A stretch of 36,232 nt of DNA from the NCBI GenBank assembly GCA_037441525.1, contig JBBISA010000042.1:1-36232 (forward strand). The letters run 5' to 3'. Below the pieces are notes generated by a model. It saw only the letters and a program-made list of their open reading frames with translations. It was not told the origin of the DNA and did not search any database. The position numbers were made by a program, and so were the translations under genes. Below, in pieces: positions 8,413 through 15,556 of this stretch (its first letter is position 1; each line of letters starts with the position of its first letter). Source of the DNA: SKVR01 sp037441525. GTDB taxonomy: Bacteria > Bacteroidota > Bacteroidia > Bacteroidales > UBA7960.

Positions 8413-9822
8413 ATGAATTCACGAAATAATACCTTTTGTTGGTTAAAGCCCGGAGATACCCTATTGCTGCCTTGCAAAATTTTGGTATTTGCGATGTTAA
8501 TAACCGCAATTGCCTGCGCGAAAAACAGAAATGTTTCATCAATGAATGTCAATGATACTGCTCATACAACAAACGCTGATAATCAGCCTCCTGCAAATGA
8601 TTATTATCGTCAGGACTTTGTCCAGTACGGTAATTTCGTTTATGAAAACAACATAAATTCGGTTTTGTTTAACCGTAAAGGATGGGAATTTTCAGATCCT
8701 ATTATAGAATTTAATACGCAAGAAACCCTTGTACTCAGGTTCGACGATCTGGACGCAAACTTTAAGAGCTTTGCATACACAATTGAGCATTGCAATGCCT
8801 TATGGCAACCATCGGGTTTGGCTCAGTATGAGTATATTGAGGGTTTTTATGAGGACAGGATTGTTGATTATGCTTTTTCGCGAAACACCCGTGTTTCTTA
8901 TATTTATTATACCCTTGAGTTTCCAAATTCTAATATGCGTCCGTTGCTTCCGGGGAATTATTTACTGAAAGTTTTCTATGATGGGCAACCAGACAGAGTG
9001 GTGATAACCCGTAGATTTTTGATATTCGAACAGAAAGTAGCCATTGAAGCCACCGTAAAACAGGCTACCAATCTCGATTTCAGAGTCCTTAAGCAGGAAA
9101 TTGATTTTACGATTAATACAAGCCGTTACCAGATTTCAAATCCATACCGCGACCTTCGGGTAGTGGTTATGCAAAACGGACGGTGGGATAATGCCATTAT
9201 CGACCTGCAACCCAAGCTGGTTCAAGGCAATAATCTGATTTATGATCATGAAGATGGGAACTTGTTTTGGGGAGGCAATGAATTCAGGAATTTTGATATT
9301 AAAAGTTTGAGGTACAGAAGTCTGCGGGTAGAGGGAATTGCTTCCATTCCTCGTGGCTGGGAGGTTAAATTAATGAATGACCGAAACAGGCGTTTCATGA
9401 GGTATACTACCCAGAGCGATATTAATGGACGCTTTCTTATTAAAAACGAGGATTACCCTGATGATTATCTCGAAGGTGATTATGTGTGGGTAAATTTTAC
9501 ACTTCCACTGGCAGAACCATTGAGAAATGGAAGTGTGTATGTAATAGGGCAACTAACCGACTGGAACGCTACCCTGGTCAATCGCATGGATTTTAACTAT
9601 CGCGACGGACAGTATGAACTTCGCCTGCTGCTAAAACAGGGATTCTACGATTACATGTTTAGTTTTCTTGAAGATGGTTCATCCAAAGGAGATGAGACCC
9701 TTTTCGAAGGCAGTCATTCAATAACTGAAAACGACTATACTATTTTTGTTTACCATCGCCGGCCCGGAACCTTATACGATAGTCTCATCGGAATACGTCA
9801 CATAAACACAGCAGTCAGGTAG
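8413..9822 (+). CDS. Type IX secretion system plug protein (DUF5103 family)
   Basis: This family caps the SprA translocon of the Bacteroidota type IX secretion system when no substrate is passing. I place the start at 8413 (469 aa), not at the upstream in-frame ATG at 8260, because 8413 opens directly into an export signal and 8260 would lie inside nqrA. The signal ends near Cys35 (LITAIAC), suggesting a lipoprotein, although the lipobox is not ideal. The conserved DUF5103 core is recognisable: a strand-rich domain with DPIIEFNTQETLVLRFDD, EHCNALWQPS and PLLPGNYLLKV. The C-terminal half (from about residue 380) is a second beta-domain around GSVYVIGQLTDWN, resembling a carbohydrate-binding-type fold. 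It diverges from nqrA and abuts thiS with no gap. Confidence 0.88.
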   Translation: MNSRNNTFCWLKPGDTLLLPCKILVFAMLITAIACAKNRNVSSMNVNDTAHTTNADNQPPANDYYRQDFVQYGNFVYENNINSVLFNRKGWEFSDPIIEFNTQETLVLRFDDLDANFKSFAYTIEHCNALWQPSGLAQYEYIEGFYEDRIVDYAFSRNTRVSYIYYTLEFPNSNMRPLLPGNYLLKVFYDGQPDRVVITRRFLIFEQKVAIEATVKQATNLDFRVLKQEIDFTINTSRYQISNPYRDLRVVVMQNGRWDNAIIDLQPKLVQGNNLIYDHEDGNLFWGGNEFRNFDIKSLRYRSLRVEGIASIPRGWEVKLMNDRNRRFMRYTTQSDINGRFLIKNEDYPDDYLEGDYVWVNFTLPLAEPLRNGSVYVIGQLTDWNATLVNRMDFNYRDGQYELRLLLKQGFYDYMFSFLEDGSSKGDETLFEGSHSITENDYTIFVYHRRPGTLYDSLIGIRHINTAVR

Positions 9823-10029
9823 TTATCCGCCCGACATAAGATGGATAACGGCTACTTTATCCCCATCTTTTATCTCTTTCACGGAGAATTGTTCCTGGGT
9901 TATGGTTTCTTCATTTACCTTAACAAGCAGCATTTTGTAGGTGAATCTTTTAAGTTCCAGAAGCCTGCCGACAGTAAGATGGTCAGCATTTTCTATAGTT
10001 TCAGGACGGTTATTCAATGTAATTTTCAT
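9823..10029 (-). CDS. thiS: ThiS-like sulfur carrier protein (MoaD/ThiS ubiquitin fold)
   Basis: ThiS carries sulfur as a C-terminal thiocarboxylate for thiazole formation in thiamine biosynthesis. The 68-aa protein has the family length and ends in Gly-Gly (IHLMSGG), the residues that are adenylated and thiolated. The line VNEETITQEQF followed by IKDGDKVAVIH matches the ThiS pattern better than MoaD. No other thi gene (thiC, thiE, thiG, thiH, thiF) lies in this window, so a role in another sulfur-transfer pathway cannot be excluded. It follows a DUF7935-type gene by 17 bases and its stop codon directly abuts that of the convergent T9SS plug gene. Confidence 0.8.
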   Translation of the reverse strand: MKITLNNRPETIENADHLTVGRLLELKRFTYKMLLVKVNEETITQEQFSVKEIKDGDKVAVIHLMSGG

Positions 10030-10046
10030 AGCCTTTCTTCAACCTT

Positions 10047-10562
10047 TTAGAATAACTTTCGGGCCTCGGCTTTAAGGTAATCCATGGCACTGCGGGTGGC
10101 CGACTTTTCGATGCTTGTTTCGAGAAGAACGCGGGTAAGTTCAGTGCCGGTAGCATTTTCCTGCAATTTGGCAGCCGAAGCATTTATCTTCTGTATAATT
10201 TCTTCTTTGGCCATCCTAATCCTTTCCCAGGCCTCGCTAGAGATGTAGAGCTGCTGCGATAAATTGTGGTCGAATTCATCGCGGACACTTGTAATCAATT
10301 GTTGCTGGAACTGCTTTGCCGAAACGCCGGGTTTATATACCCGCATAACAAGGTTTCCTGCCGTGATTCGTTCCAGAAAAAGCACAAGCCGTTCATAGGC
10401 CTGTAATCGCAAGGGTATGGAAATGCGAATCTTTTCATCCTTCAAACCAGCCATCTGCCTCGATTTTTCACGGTTAAAGAATTCTTTTAAAATAAACCAA
10501 CTGGTCAGGAAAACTATTACTGGCGGCACCACATACTGAATCACCTGAAGAACATCTTTCAT
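10047..10562 (-). CDS. Membrane-anchored protein of unknown function (DUF7935-like)
   Basis: The 171-aa protein has one N-terminal membrane segment (about residues 8-27) and a soluble, mostly helical cytoplasmic or periplasmic domain. The lines RISIPLRLQAYERLVLFLERI and QLYISSEAWERIRMAKEEII look like a family widespread in Bacteroidota and known to me as DUF7935. I know no function for it. It is the first gene of a probable two-gene unit with thiS. The assignment to that family is from memory of its pattern and was not checked by search. Confidence 0.65.
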   Translation of the reverse strand: MKDVLQVIQYVVPPVIVFLTSWFILKEFFNREKSRQMAGLKDEKIRISIPLRLQAYERLVLFLERITAGNLVMRVYKPGVSAKQFQQQLITSVRDEFDHNLSQQLYISSEAWERIRMAKEEIIQKINASAAKLQENATGTELTRVLLETSIEKSATRSAMDYLKAEARKLF

Positions 10563-10668
10563 TATTCCGATATTAAGTTACACAAAACAATTTCGCAGTA
10601 CAAAAAATAAAGTATTTGTGAATAAACCCCTGATTGCCAGAAAAATTGACTAACGAAATGAATAAAAA

Positions 10669-11808
10669 TTATTTTTCCGGAACCAGCCTGATAAATAATC
10701 CGGGAGATTCGGTCAATGCATAGATGAGATTATCAGGCCCCTGCTTCACAGCCCTGAACCTGGCAAAATCCTGCAGCAGCTTTTCTGTATGAACAACAAC
10801 TTGTCCATCAAGAACAACCCTTTGTATATGCTGTCCTGCCAGGGCGCCTACCAGCAGATTGCCCTTCCAGTTGGGAAACTTATCACTGGTAATCATTTCA
10901 AGCCCACAGGGAGCAATTGATGGAGTCCATTGCAAAACAGGATCGCGCATACCGGGTAAACTTGTGTTATTGGAAATAATGGTGCCACTGTAATTAACCC
11001 CAAAAGTAGCAAGTGGCCATCCATAGTTGGCACCTTTAATTACTATATTAATCTCATCGCCGCCCTTGGGGCCATGCTCGTGTGTCCACAAATCGCCGCT
11101 AGCCCGATTAAATACCATGCCTTGAATATTTCTGTGCCCGTAAGACCATATTTCGGGCATTGCACCTTCAACACCAACAAAGGGATTATCCTGGGGCACC
11201 CGGCCATCGTCGAAAAGCCGCAGAACCTTTCCGTTGTGGTTTCCAAGATTCTGAGCGTTCGGCATTTCACCGCGGTCGCCAATGGTAGTATAAAGGTAAT
11301 TTTGAGCGTCGAATACAATACGGGTTCCAAAATGGACGGCGCCCGATGAGTAGGGCTGGCCCTGGAAAATTACTTCAAAGTTGGTGATACGTTTATCTTC
11401 TAATTTTCCGCGCCCAATAGCAGTATTGCCTCCACCGGGGCCTGGAGAAGAATAAGCAAAATAGAGCCAGCCATTTTGCAGGTAGTCAGGATGCATTTTC
11501 ACATCAAGCAACCCACCTTGCCCGTGGGGCCAAACAGCTGGCAAGCCTCCTATTGCTTCAGGTATCAGTACGCCATTTTCCCAGATACGCAATCGTCCGG
11601 GTTTTTCAACAATCAGTATGCGGCCATCGGGCAAAAACTCCAAACCCCATGGGCTTTCAAGCCCACTGGCAAGAGTTTCAACCTTAAAACCAAAGTTGTC
11701 ACCATTGTTTTTAGGTTCTTTATCACTTGGCATGCACGAAATGATGATTCCTAAAAACACTATCGATAAAAGTATTTGAATTTTGTTTGTTCTATTTATT
11801 TTCTTCAT
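10669..11808 (-). CDS. PQQ-dependent sugar dehydrogenase (soluble aldose/sorbosone type), lipoprotein
   Basis: Members of this six-bladed beta-propeller family oxidise aldose sugars in the periplasm using PQQ; many homologues have no proven substrate. The 379-aa protein has a lipoprotein signal ending in a Cys (IIISCMPSD, about residue 25). Family landmarks are LESPWGLEFLPDGRILI, GGLLDVKMHPDY, AVHFGTRIVFD with the catalytic-type His, YTTIGDRG, and HGPKGGDEINIV followed by NYGWP. Length is close to E. coli YliI (Asd). Whether the host makes PQQ is not visible here. It stands alone: 106 bases before the DUF7935-type gene and about 390 bases from the next gene upstream. Confidence 0.9.
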   Translation of the reverse strand: MKKINRTNKIQILLSIVFLGIIISCMPSDKEPKNNGDNFGFKVETLASGLESPWGLEFLPDGRILIVEKPGRLRIWENGVLIPEAIGGLPAVWPHGQGGLLDVKMHPDYLQNGWLYFAYSSPGPGGGNTAIGRGKLEDKRITNFEVIFQGQPYSSGAVHFGTRIVFDAQNYLYTTIGDRGEMPNAQNLGNHNGKVLRLFDDGRVPQDNPFVGVEGAMPEIWSYGHRNIQGMVFNRASGDLWTHEHGPKGGDEINIVIKGANYGWPLATFGVNYSGTIISNNTSLPGMRDPVLQWTPSIAPCGLEMITSDKFPNWKGNLLVGALAGQHIQRVVLDGQVVVHTEKLLQDFARFRAVKQGPDNLIYALTESPGLFIRLVPEK

Positions 11809-12197
11809 TTTAGCAGATTTTGATTCTTACTGAATAATAGCTCGCCTCCAATCATTGAGGGAACTGCGGAATAATAATTATTTTGCTTTCGGATTTACTA
11901 ATAGATATCCAGTTCGATTCATTACAGAGCAAACCGGTTAAATATTATAATTGGCAGCAATCATTAGCATAAGCCGATTTTGTTTTTAATTAAACGGTCA
12001 TTATCAGGTAAAATTAAGCAATTCCTTTCCGTTAATCAAAAAAATGAAGAAAAGGTTGGTTCATCCACCTTTCACTTAAAAATTTCTCTCATAAAACAAT
12101 TGTATTCATATCAATTTGTTGTTACTTTGGCAGCATAAATCTATTTGAAAAACAATTCAGTTTGTCAATTCACTTTTTTTGAAAAAGCATAAAGCAG
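11809..12197. other. Intergenic region, divergent, no gene seen
   Basis: This 389-base AT-rich stretch lies between the sugar dehydrogenase (leftward) and the small lipoprotein gene (rightward). It should hold both promoters. I see no RNA gene or long repeat. A weak hairpin (AAAGG, CC on the descending side ACCTTT) lies near 12051-12077, and an imperfect -7 box lies at 12122-12129. Confidence 0.5.
12122..12129 (+). promoter_or_regulatory. Possible -7 box upstream of the small lipoprotein gene
   Basis: TTACTTTG resembles the Bacteroidota TAnnTTTG box with one mismatch and sits 69 bases before the ATG at 12198. A TTG about 20 bases further upstream could serve as the -33 element. Confidence 0.3.
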
Positions 12198-12572
12198 ATG
12201 AATAGGAGAATATTTCGTTGGGGAATAATTGGTCTGCTATGGGTGGCAATCGTATTTTTGTTTCCATCGTGTAAGGTTACCATGCCAGAGGGTGTTGCAC
12301 CAGGAACATGGTATATAAATGATGGTAAGGAAATGGCGATTAAATTTGAAACCGCCAAAAGTGGTGAGTTTATACCGTTAACCAATGCTATTGCATCCCC
12401 TAAAAGTTTTAAAATAAACCATCGGAGAAACACCTTGCGATTGCGGCTTCCCGGTCAACCCGACCTGAAGGGACGTATAAAAGTTTTCGATGATAGATTT
12501 TCATTTATCACTCCTGAACAATCCATCGAATTTCGTCAATACTATACCCGCGTCTTCCCCCAACCCCCTTAA
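12198..12572 (+). CDS. Small lipoprotein of unknown function, possibly the N-terminal part of a disrupted hydrolase gene
   Basis: The 124-aa protein has a lipoprotein signal ending at Cys25 (FLFPSC). The rest is rich in beta-strand pattern (GTWYINDGKEMAIKF, KGRIKVFDDRFSF), which would suit a small lipocalin-like barrel, but I recognise no family. It ends at a TAA at 12570-12572, preceded by two runs of C. The same reading frame continues without another stop for 1242 bases as the alpha/beta hydrolase. It may therefore be a complete lipoprotein, or the front of a longer lipoprotein-esterase fusion cut by a single nonsense codon. The sequence alone does not decide between them. Confidence 0.6.
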   Translation: MNRRIFRWGIIGLLWVAIVFLFPSCKVTMPEGVAPGTWYINDGKEMAIKFETAKSGEFIPLTNAIASPKSFKINHRRNTLRLRLPGQPDLKGRIKVFDDRFSFITPEQSIEFRQYYTRVFPQPP

Positions 12573-12692
12573 AGGTACACCACAGAAATCTTCAATCTGG
12601 TAAATGTAACCGAAATTGAATATGGAAGAGCACCAGGAATTTACTCGTCAAAAACAATTGAAAAACGTGAAAATAAGAGCTATAATCAGGTA

Positions 12693-13814
12693 TTGTTTGA
12701 AGTTGCGGAGGGCATAACATCTAATATTTTCAGGAGGGAAATCCCCCTGTTGATGGATATTTACAAACCAACGGATGATATTTTTACCAGGCGCCCCATT
12801 GTGGTGTTGCTACATGCCGGAGCTTTTGTTGCAGGCGACAAGCGCGACGAACTGGTTTCGAAACTTGCAACTGACCTTGCCATGAGAGGTTTTGTGGTGG
12901 CATCTGTAAATTACAGACTTGGCTACCTTTTTATCCCTGGCGTTTATTCCAATCTCGAAAGGGCAATGTACAGTGCAGTGCAGGATGTCAGAGCTTCACT
13001 TCGTTTCCTTTCGCACCATAGCAGCGAATACGGCATTGATCCTAATATGTTTTTTTTGGGAGGAAACAGCGCAGGAGGTATTCTATCTCTTACCACCGCT
13101 TATATGGATGAAACCGAAGTGTGGCCAAGCGCAAGGGGAAGTTTGCTGAGGCTCCAGGCAGACCTGGGTTGTCTCGACTGTTCTGCCAATAATCTTCATG
13201 GCCCATTTACAATAATGGGGGTGATAAATATGTGGGGGGCAGTTGATAATTTAAATATCATAAGACTTCACAACCAAATTCCTGTCCTTTCTATTCATGG
13301 CGATCAGGACAAGGTTGTTCCATATGGATACGATTTCCCGTTTACCAATGTCAGCCCTCGTGCTTCGGCATTTTTTTCGCGTAAGATATATGGCTCAGCA
13401 AGTATATTAAACCACACGAGGGCCCTTGGGTTAGACCATACACTGTTTACTTTCAGGGGATTGGGACACGAGCCACATTTTGATGATGACCACAATCTTA
13501 TTGATGAAAATTACCGTATCATCAACCATGAAATTACAACATTTATCAATCATCGAATATTCAAACCAATGGACAGGATAAAGGGCCCCCTTGCCATTAA
13601 CCAACGGGATGCAGTTACCGAGTATCGCACCGATGCATTGAATTACCCTGAATATTTTTTTAAGTGCGACAATTGCATTATAATCAGAGAAACGGGAAAC
13701 TCAGCACGAATTGTTTGGTTAGATGGCTATGAAACATATCAACTTAAAGTTGCAGCAGTTGGGCCTAACGGGCAGGTTGTAACTGATACTCTGAAAATAA
13801 ATCCGTTACCCTGA
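12693..13814 (+). CDS. Alpha/beta hydrolase (esterase/lipase-like), 5' end missing or disrupted
   Basis: The catalytic triad of an esterase-type alpha/beta hydrolase is visible, numbered from the TTG at 12693: nucleophile Ser126 in GGNSAGG, Asp206 in HGDQDKVVP and His259 in GLGHEPH. An oxyanion-type HAGAF lies at residues 41-45. A strand-rich C-terminal extension of about 80 residues follows residue 290. The start is a problem. There is no ATG before residue 21, TTG 12693 is only the first alternative start, and the frame stays open back to the TAA at 12570. The segment 12573-12692 reads RYTTEIF then VTEIEYG, which resembles the mature N-terminus of secreted Bacteroidota homologues. The signal peptide is therefore lost or lies in the preceding lipoprotein frame. 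It may be a pseudogene. Confidence 0.75.
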   Translation: MFEVAEGITSNIFRREIPLLMDIYKPTDDIFTRRPIVVLLHAGAFVAGDKRDELVSKLATDLAMRGFVVASVNYRLGYLFIPGVYSNLERAMYSAVQDVRASLRFLSHHSSEYGIDPNMFFLGGNSAGGILSLTTAYMDETEVWPSARGSLLRLQADLGCLDCSANNLHGPFTIMGVINMWGAVDNLNIIRLHNQIPVLSIHGDQDKVVPYGYDFPFTNVSPRASAFFSRKIYGSASILNHTRALGLDHTLFTFRGLGHEPHFDDDHNLIDENYRIINHEITTFINHRIFKPMDRIKGPLAINQRDAVTEYRTDALNYPEYFFKCDNCIIIRETGNSARIVWLDGYETYQLKVAAVGPNGQVVTDTLKINPLP

Positions 13815-13870
13815 TAGGTTTGGTGACTGAAAATGCGATGTTGACCGACCTCTCTGAAAACAATTATTTA

Positions 13871-13900
13871 TTGCGTTAAACAAAATAGAAAATATCTTTA
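13871..13900 (+). promoter_or_regulatory. Probable promoter of ybjQ
   Basis: TTG at 13871-13873, a 19-base spacer and TATCTTTA at 13893-13900 resemble the Bacteroidota -33/-7 pair, with one mismatch in the last base of TAnnTTTG. The ATG follows 34 bases later. Confidence 0.4.
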
Positions 13901-13934
13901 GACCCTAATTATTAACCTAAAAAAAATCAATAAA

Positions 13935-14249
13935 ATGATCCTTTCAACCACGCACACCATTCCTGGAAGAGAAGTTGAGCAAATTCTTGGTATTGCACGC
14001 GGAAGTACAGTCAGAACAAGAAATGTTGGTCGTGATATAGTTGCTTCTTTGAAAAATTTAGTTGGCGGCGAAATAGAGGAGTACACCCAATTGCAGGCCG
14101 AAGCCCGTGAGCAGGCACTTCAGCGTATGATAGACGACGCCGTTCGCTTAAAAGCCGATGCAATTATTGGTATTCTAATAACCACAGCCATGGTTACCAA
14201 GGGAGCCGCTGAAATTCTCGCTTATGGTACGGCAGTAAAACTTAAATAA
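13935..14249 (+). CDS. ybjQ: YbjQ/UPF0145 family protein
   Basis: This 104-aa protein belongs to the YbjQ (UPF0145, putative heavy-metal-binding) family of small cytoplasmic beta-alpha proteins that form pentamers; its physiological role is not established. The family pattern is clear: TTHTIPGREVEQILGIARG at the N-terminus, TVRTRNVGRDI, the helix segment AREQALQRMIDDAVRLKADAIIG, and a final strand AEILAYGTAVKL. Length is normal. A 43-aa membrane microprotein begins 1 base after its stop and is probably co-transcribed. A likely promoter lies 34 bases upstream. Confidence 0.92.
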   Translation: MILSTTHTIPGREVEQILGIARGSTVRTRNVGRDIVASLKNLVGGEIEEYTQLQAEAREQALQRMIDDAVRLKADAIIGILITTAMVTKGAAEILAYGTAVKLK

Positions 14250-14250
14250 T

Positions 14251-14382
14251 ATGGAATTTGTCTATTTGATTATTGGACTCCAAATACTCGGATCAATAGC
14301 AGCACTGGCAGGTATTGTATATTTGATTATTCGCCGCAACCGGATAAAGAAGCAAGAGAACTATGAGAGAAGGAGTAATTAA
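14251..14382 (+). CDS. Single-pass membrane microprotein (43 aa)
   Basis: An ATG one base after the ybjQ stop opens a 43-codon frame ending at TAA 14380-14382. The product has one clean hydrophobic helix (about residues 4-27, FVYLIIGLQILGSIAALAG onward) followed by a strongly basic tail (RRNRIKKQ), the pattern of a small inner-membrane protein with its C-terminus in the cytoplasm by the positive-inside rule. I recognise no family. The tight spacing behind ybjQ and the hydrophobic/basic organisation argue for a real gene, although so short a frame could arise by chance. Confidence 0.55.
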   Translation: MEFVYLIIGLQILGSIAALAGIVYLIIRRNRIKKQENYERRSN

Positions 14383-14426
14383 AGACCTTTTGCCAGGAAA
14401 TTTTTTATTAGTAAACTGTGGTGCAT

Positions 14427-14459
14427 AAAAAAAGGTCCCGGCAATTATCCGAGACCTTT
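14427..14459 (-). terminator. Rho-independent terminator of the carboxypeptidase-regulatory-like gene
   Basis: AAAGGTC and GACCTTT form a perfect 7-bp stem, extended by CGG/CCG after one mismatch around a small loop. On the minus strand it runs into seven T residues, 31 bases beyond the stop at 14490. It could also weakly stop transcription coming from ybjQ. Confidence 0.8.
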
Positions 14460-14489
14460 CTGGCACTAAGTACTTTTGTTTGCTTAAAA

Positions 14490-14834
14490 TTACCGGGTTA
14501 GTTGTTCCATTTTAAGTTTAACCGTTACCTCGTTGTTGAGATTAACTTCCACATCTGATGCTTTGTATGAGATATAGGATGTAGACAACTTATAAGAGCC
14601 TGGATAAAGCCCTTCGAATGTAAAATTCCCTTCGAAATCGGTGTAAGAAATATCGTTTGTCTGTTCAATTACCACTTTAACACCTGCCAGTACCTCACCT
14701 GTTGACAGATCAAGTACCTGTCCTTCAATGCTTAAAGTGCGAATATTTTCTTTACCTTCAGCATTGCTATTGGATGCGAATGAGATTGCAGAAATCATAA
14801 TCAGGGACGCAAGGGCTAAGAAAATCTTTTTCAT
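14490..14834 (-). CDS. Secreted single-domain carboxypeptidase-regulatory-like protein
   Basis: The 114-aa product starts with an export signal (MKKIFLALASLIMISAISFA) and then consists almost only of one transthyretin/carboxypeptidase-regulatory-like beta-sandwich: IEGQVLDLSTGEVLAGVKVVIE, then TDFEGNFTFEGLYPGSYKL and SYISYKASDVEVNL. In Bacteroidota this domain is usually found at the front of SusC/TonB-dependent receptors or peptidases; here it stands alone. I chose the ATG at 14834 and not the in-frame start at 14900, because it places the signal peptide at the N-terminus. A terminator follows, and an exact TAnnTTTG box lies 88 bases upstream. The function is unknown. Confidence 0.82.
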   Translation of the reverse strand: MKKIFLALASLIMISAISFASNSNAEGKENIRTLSIEGQVLDLSTGEVLAGVKVVIEQTNDISYTDFEGNFTFEGLYPGSYKLSTSYISYKASDVEVNLNNEVTVKLKMEQLTR

Positions 14835-14921
14835 ATAGTTGTGTTTTTTAGAGTACTGATTTGGTTTGTTGTTGCCTACATTTAAGAAAAACCGCAACAT
14901 TTACACAAACTAAACTGATTA

Positions 14922-14929
14922 CAAAATTA
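14922..14929 (-). promoter_or_regulatory. -7 box for the carboxypeptidase-regulatory-like gene
   Basis: The minus strand reads TAATTTTG, an exact TAnnTTTG match, giving a leader of about 80 bases before the ATG at 14834. A TTTG upstream is spaced by only 15 bases, shorter than usual. Confidence 0.45.
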
Positions 14930-15052
14930 CCCTGGCAGTGTTACCAAATCATTAACTTGCAATGATTAAATCGTTAAGTTTACGTTAACCCAGGATGAAA
15001 ATTTCATTGATTGATCAGGGAAGAAAAAAAGTATTTGAGCCGGAATAATTTT

Positions 15053-15082
15053 TTTGCAAATTAGAAAACTGTTGTATCTTTG
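15053..15082 (+). promoter_or_regulatory. Promoter of tRNA-Gly
   Basis: TTTG at 15053-15056, 18 bases, then TATCTTTG at 15075-15082 match the Bacteroidota -33 TTTG and -7 TAnnTTTG elements closely. The tRNA begins 24 bases after the -7 box. Confidence 0.7.
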
Positions 15083-15106
15083 CAACCGCAAACAGCGAAC
15101 ATAATT

Positions 15107-15179
<73 letters not shown>

Positions 15180-15185
15180 CAAGGG

Positions 15186-15208
15186 CCTCTGAAAAGAGGT
15201 TTTTTTTT
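15186..15208 (+). terminator. Rho-independent terminator after tRNA-Gly
   Basis: CCTCT-GAAA-AGAGG, a 5-bp stem with a tetraloop, is followed by nine T residues, 6 bases after the tRNA. Confidence 0.85.
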
Positions 15209-15256
15209 AGGTGGTGATCACCTTATCTACCTTGCTCTTTAAAAATAAAACAAAAT

Positions 15257-15341
15257 GCCCGGATGGTGGAATTGGTAGACACCCAGGACTTAAAATCCTG
15301 TGGCCATTGCGGCCGTGCCGGTTCGAGCCCGGCTCCGGGTA
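15257..15341 (+). tRNA. tRNA-Leu (anticodon TAA)
   Basis: An 85-nt class II tRNA is visible: acceptor GCCCGGA paired with TCCGGGT (one G-T end pair), anticodon stem CAGGA/TCCTG around CTTAAAA (anticodon TAA at 15291-15293), a long variable arm (TGGCCATTGCGGCCG region) and T-arm GTTCGAGCC. CCA is not encoded. A terminator separates it from tRNA-Gly, so it probably has its own promoter; a weak TACCTTG box lies at 15238. Confidence 0.97.
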
Positions 15342-15348
15342 CTTTTAC

Positions 15349-15376
15349 CCCGCATTGAAACAATGCGGGTTTTTTT
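15349..15376 (+). terminator. Rho-independent terminator after tRNA-Leu
   Basis: CCCGCATTG and CAATGCGGG form a perfect 9-bp stem with a 3-base loop, followed by seven T residues, 7 bases after the tRNA. Confidence 0.92.
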
Positions 15377-15556
15377 ATTTTACGGCTTCGAATAAAATTC
15401 TGCTAAACATATATTTAAAATGATTATTTGGTGAAATTATTGTGGTTGTATTATGGGTCATGAAATAAAGAACCTTCTGAGCAAACCCAATAGATATCTA
15501 TCATTTTCCAAATGCCTGCAATTCGCTCACCCTATCCAAACCAAACCCAAAACGCC

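Noticed and set aside
15211..15423. 70-aa frame spanning tRNA-Leu
   Set aside because: It is the translation of the tRNA and its terminator, so it is not a protein gene.
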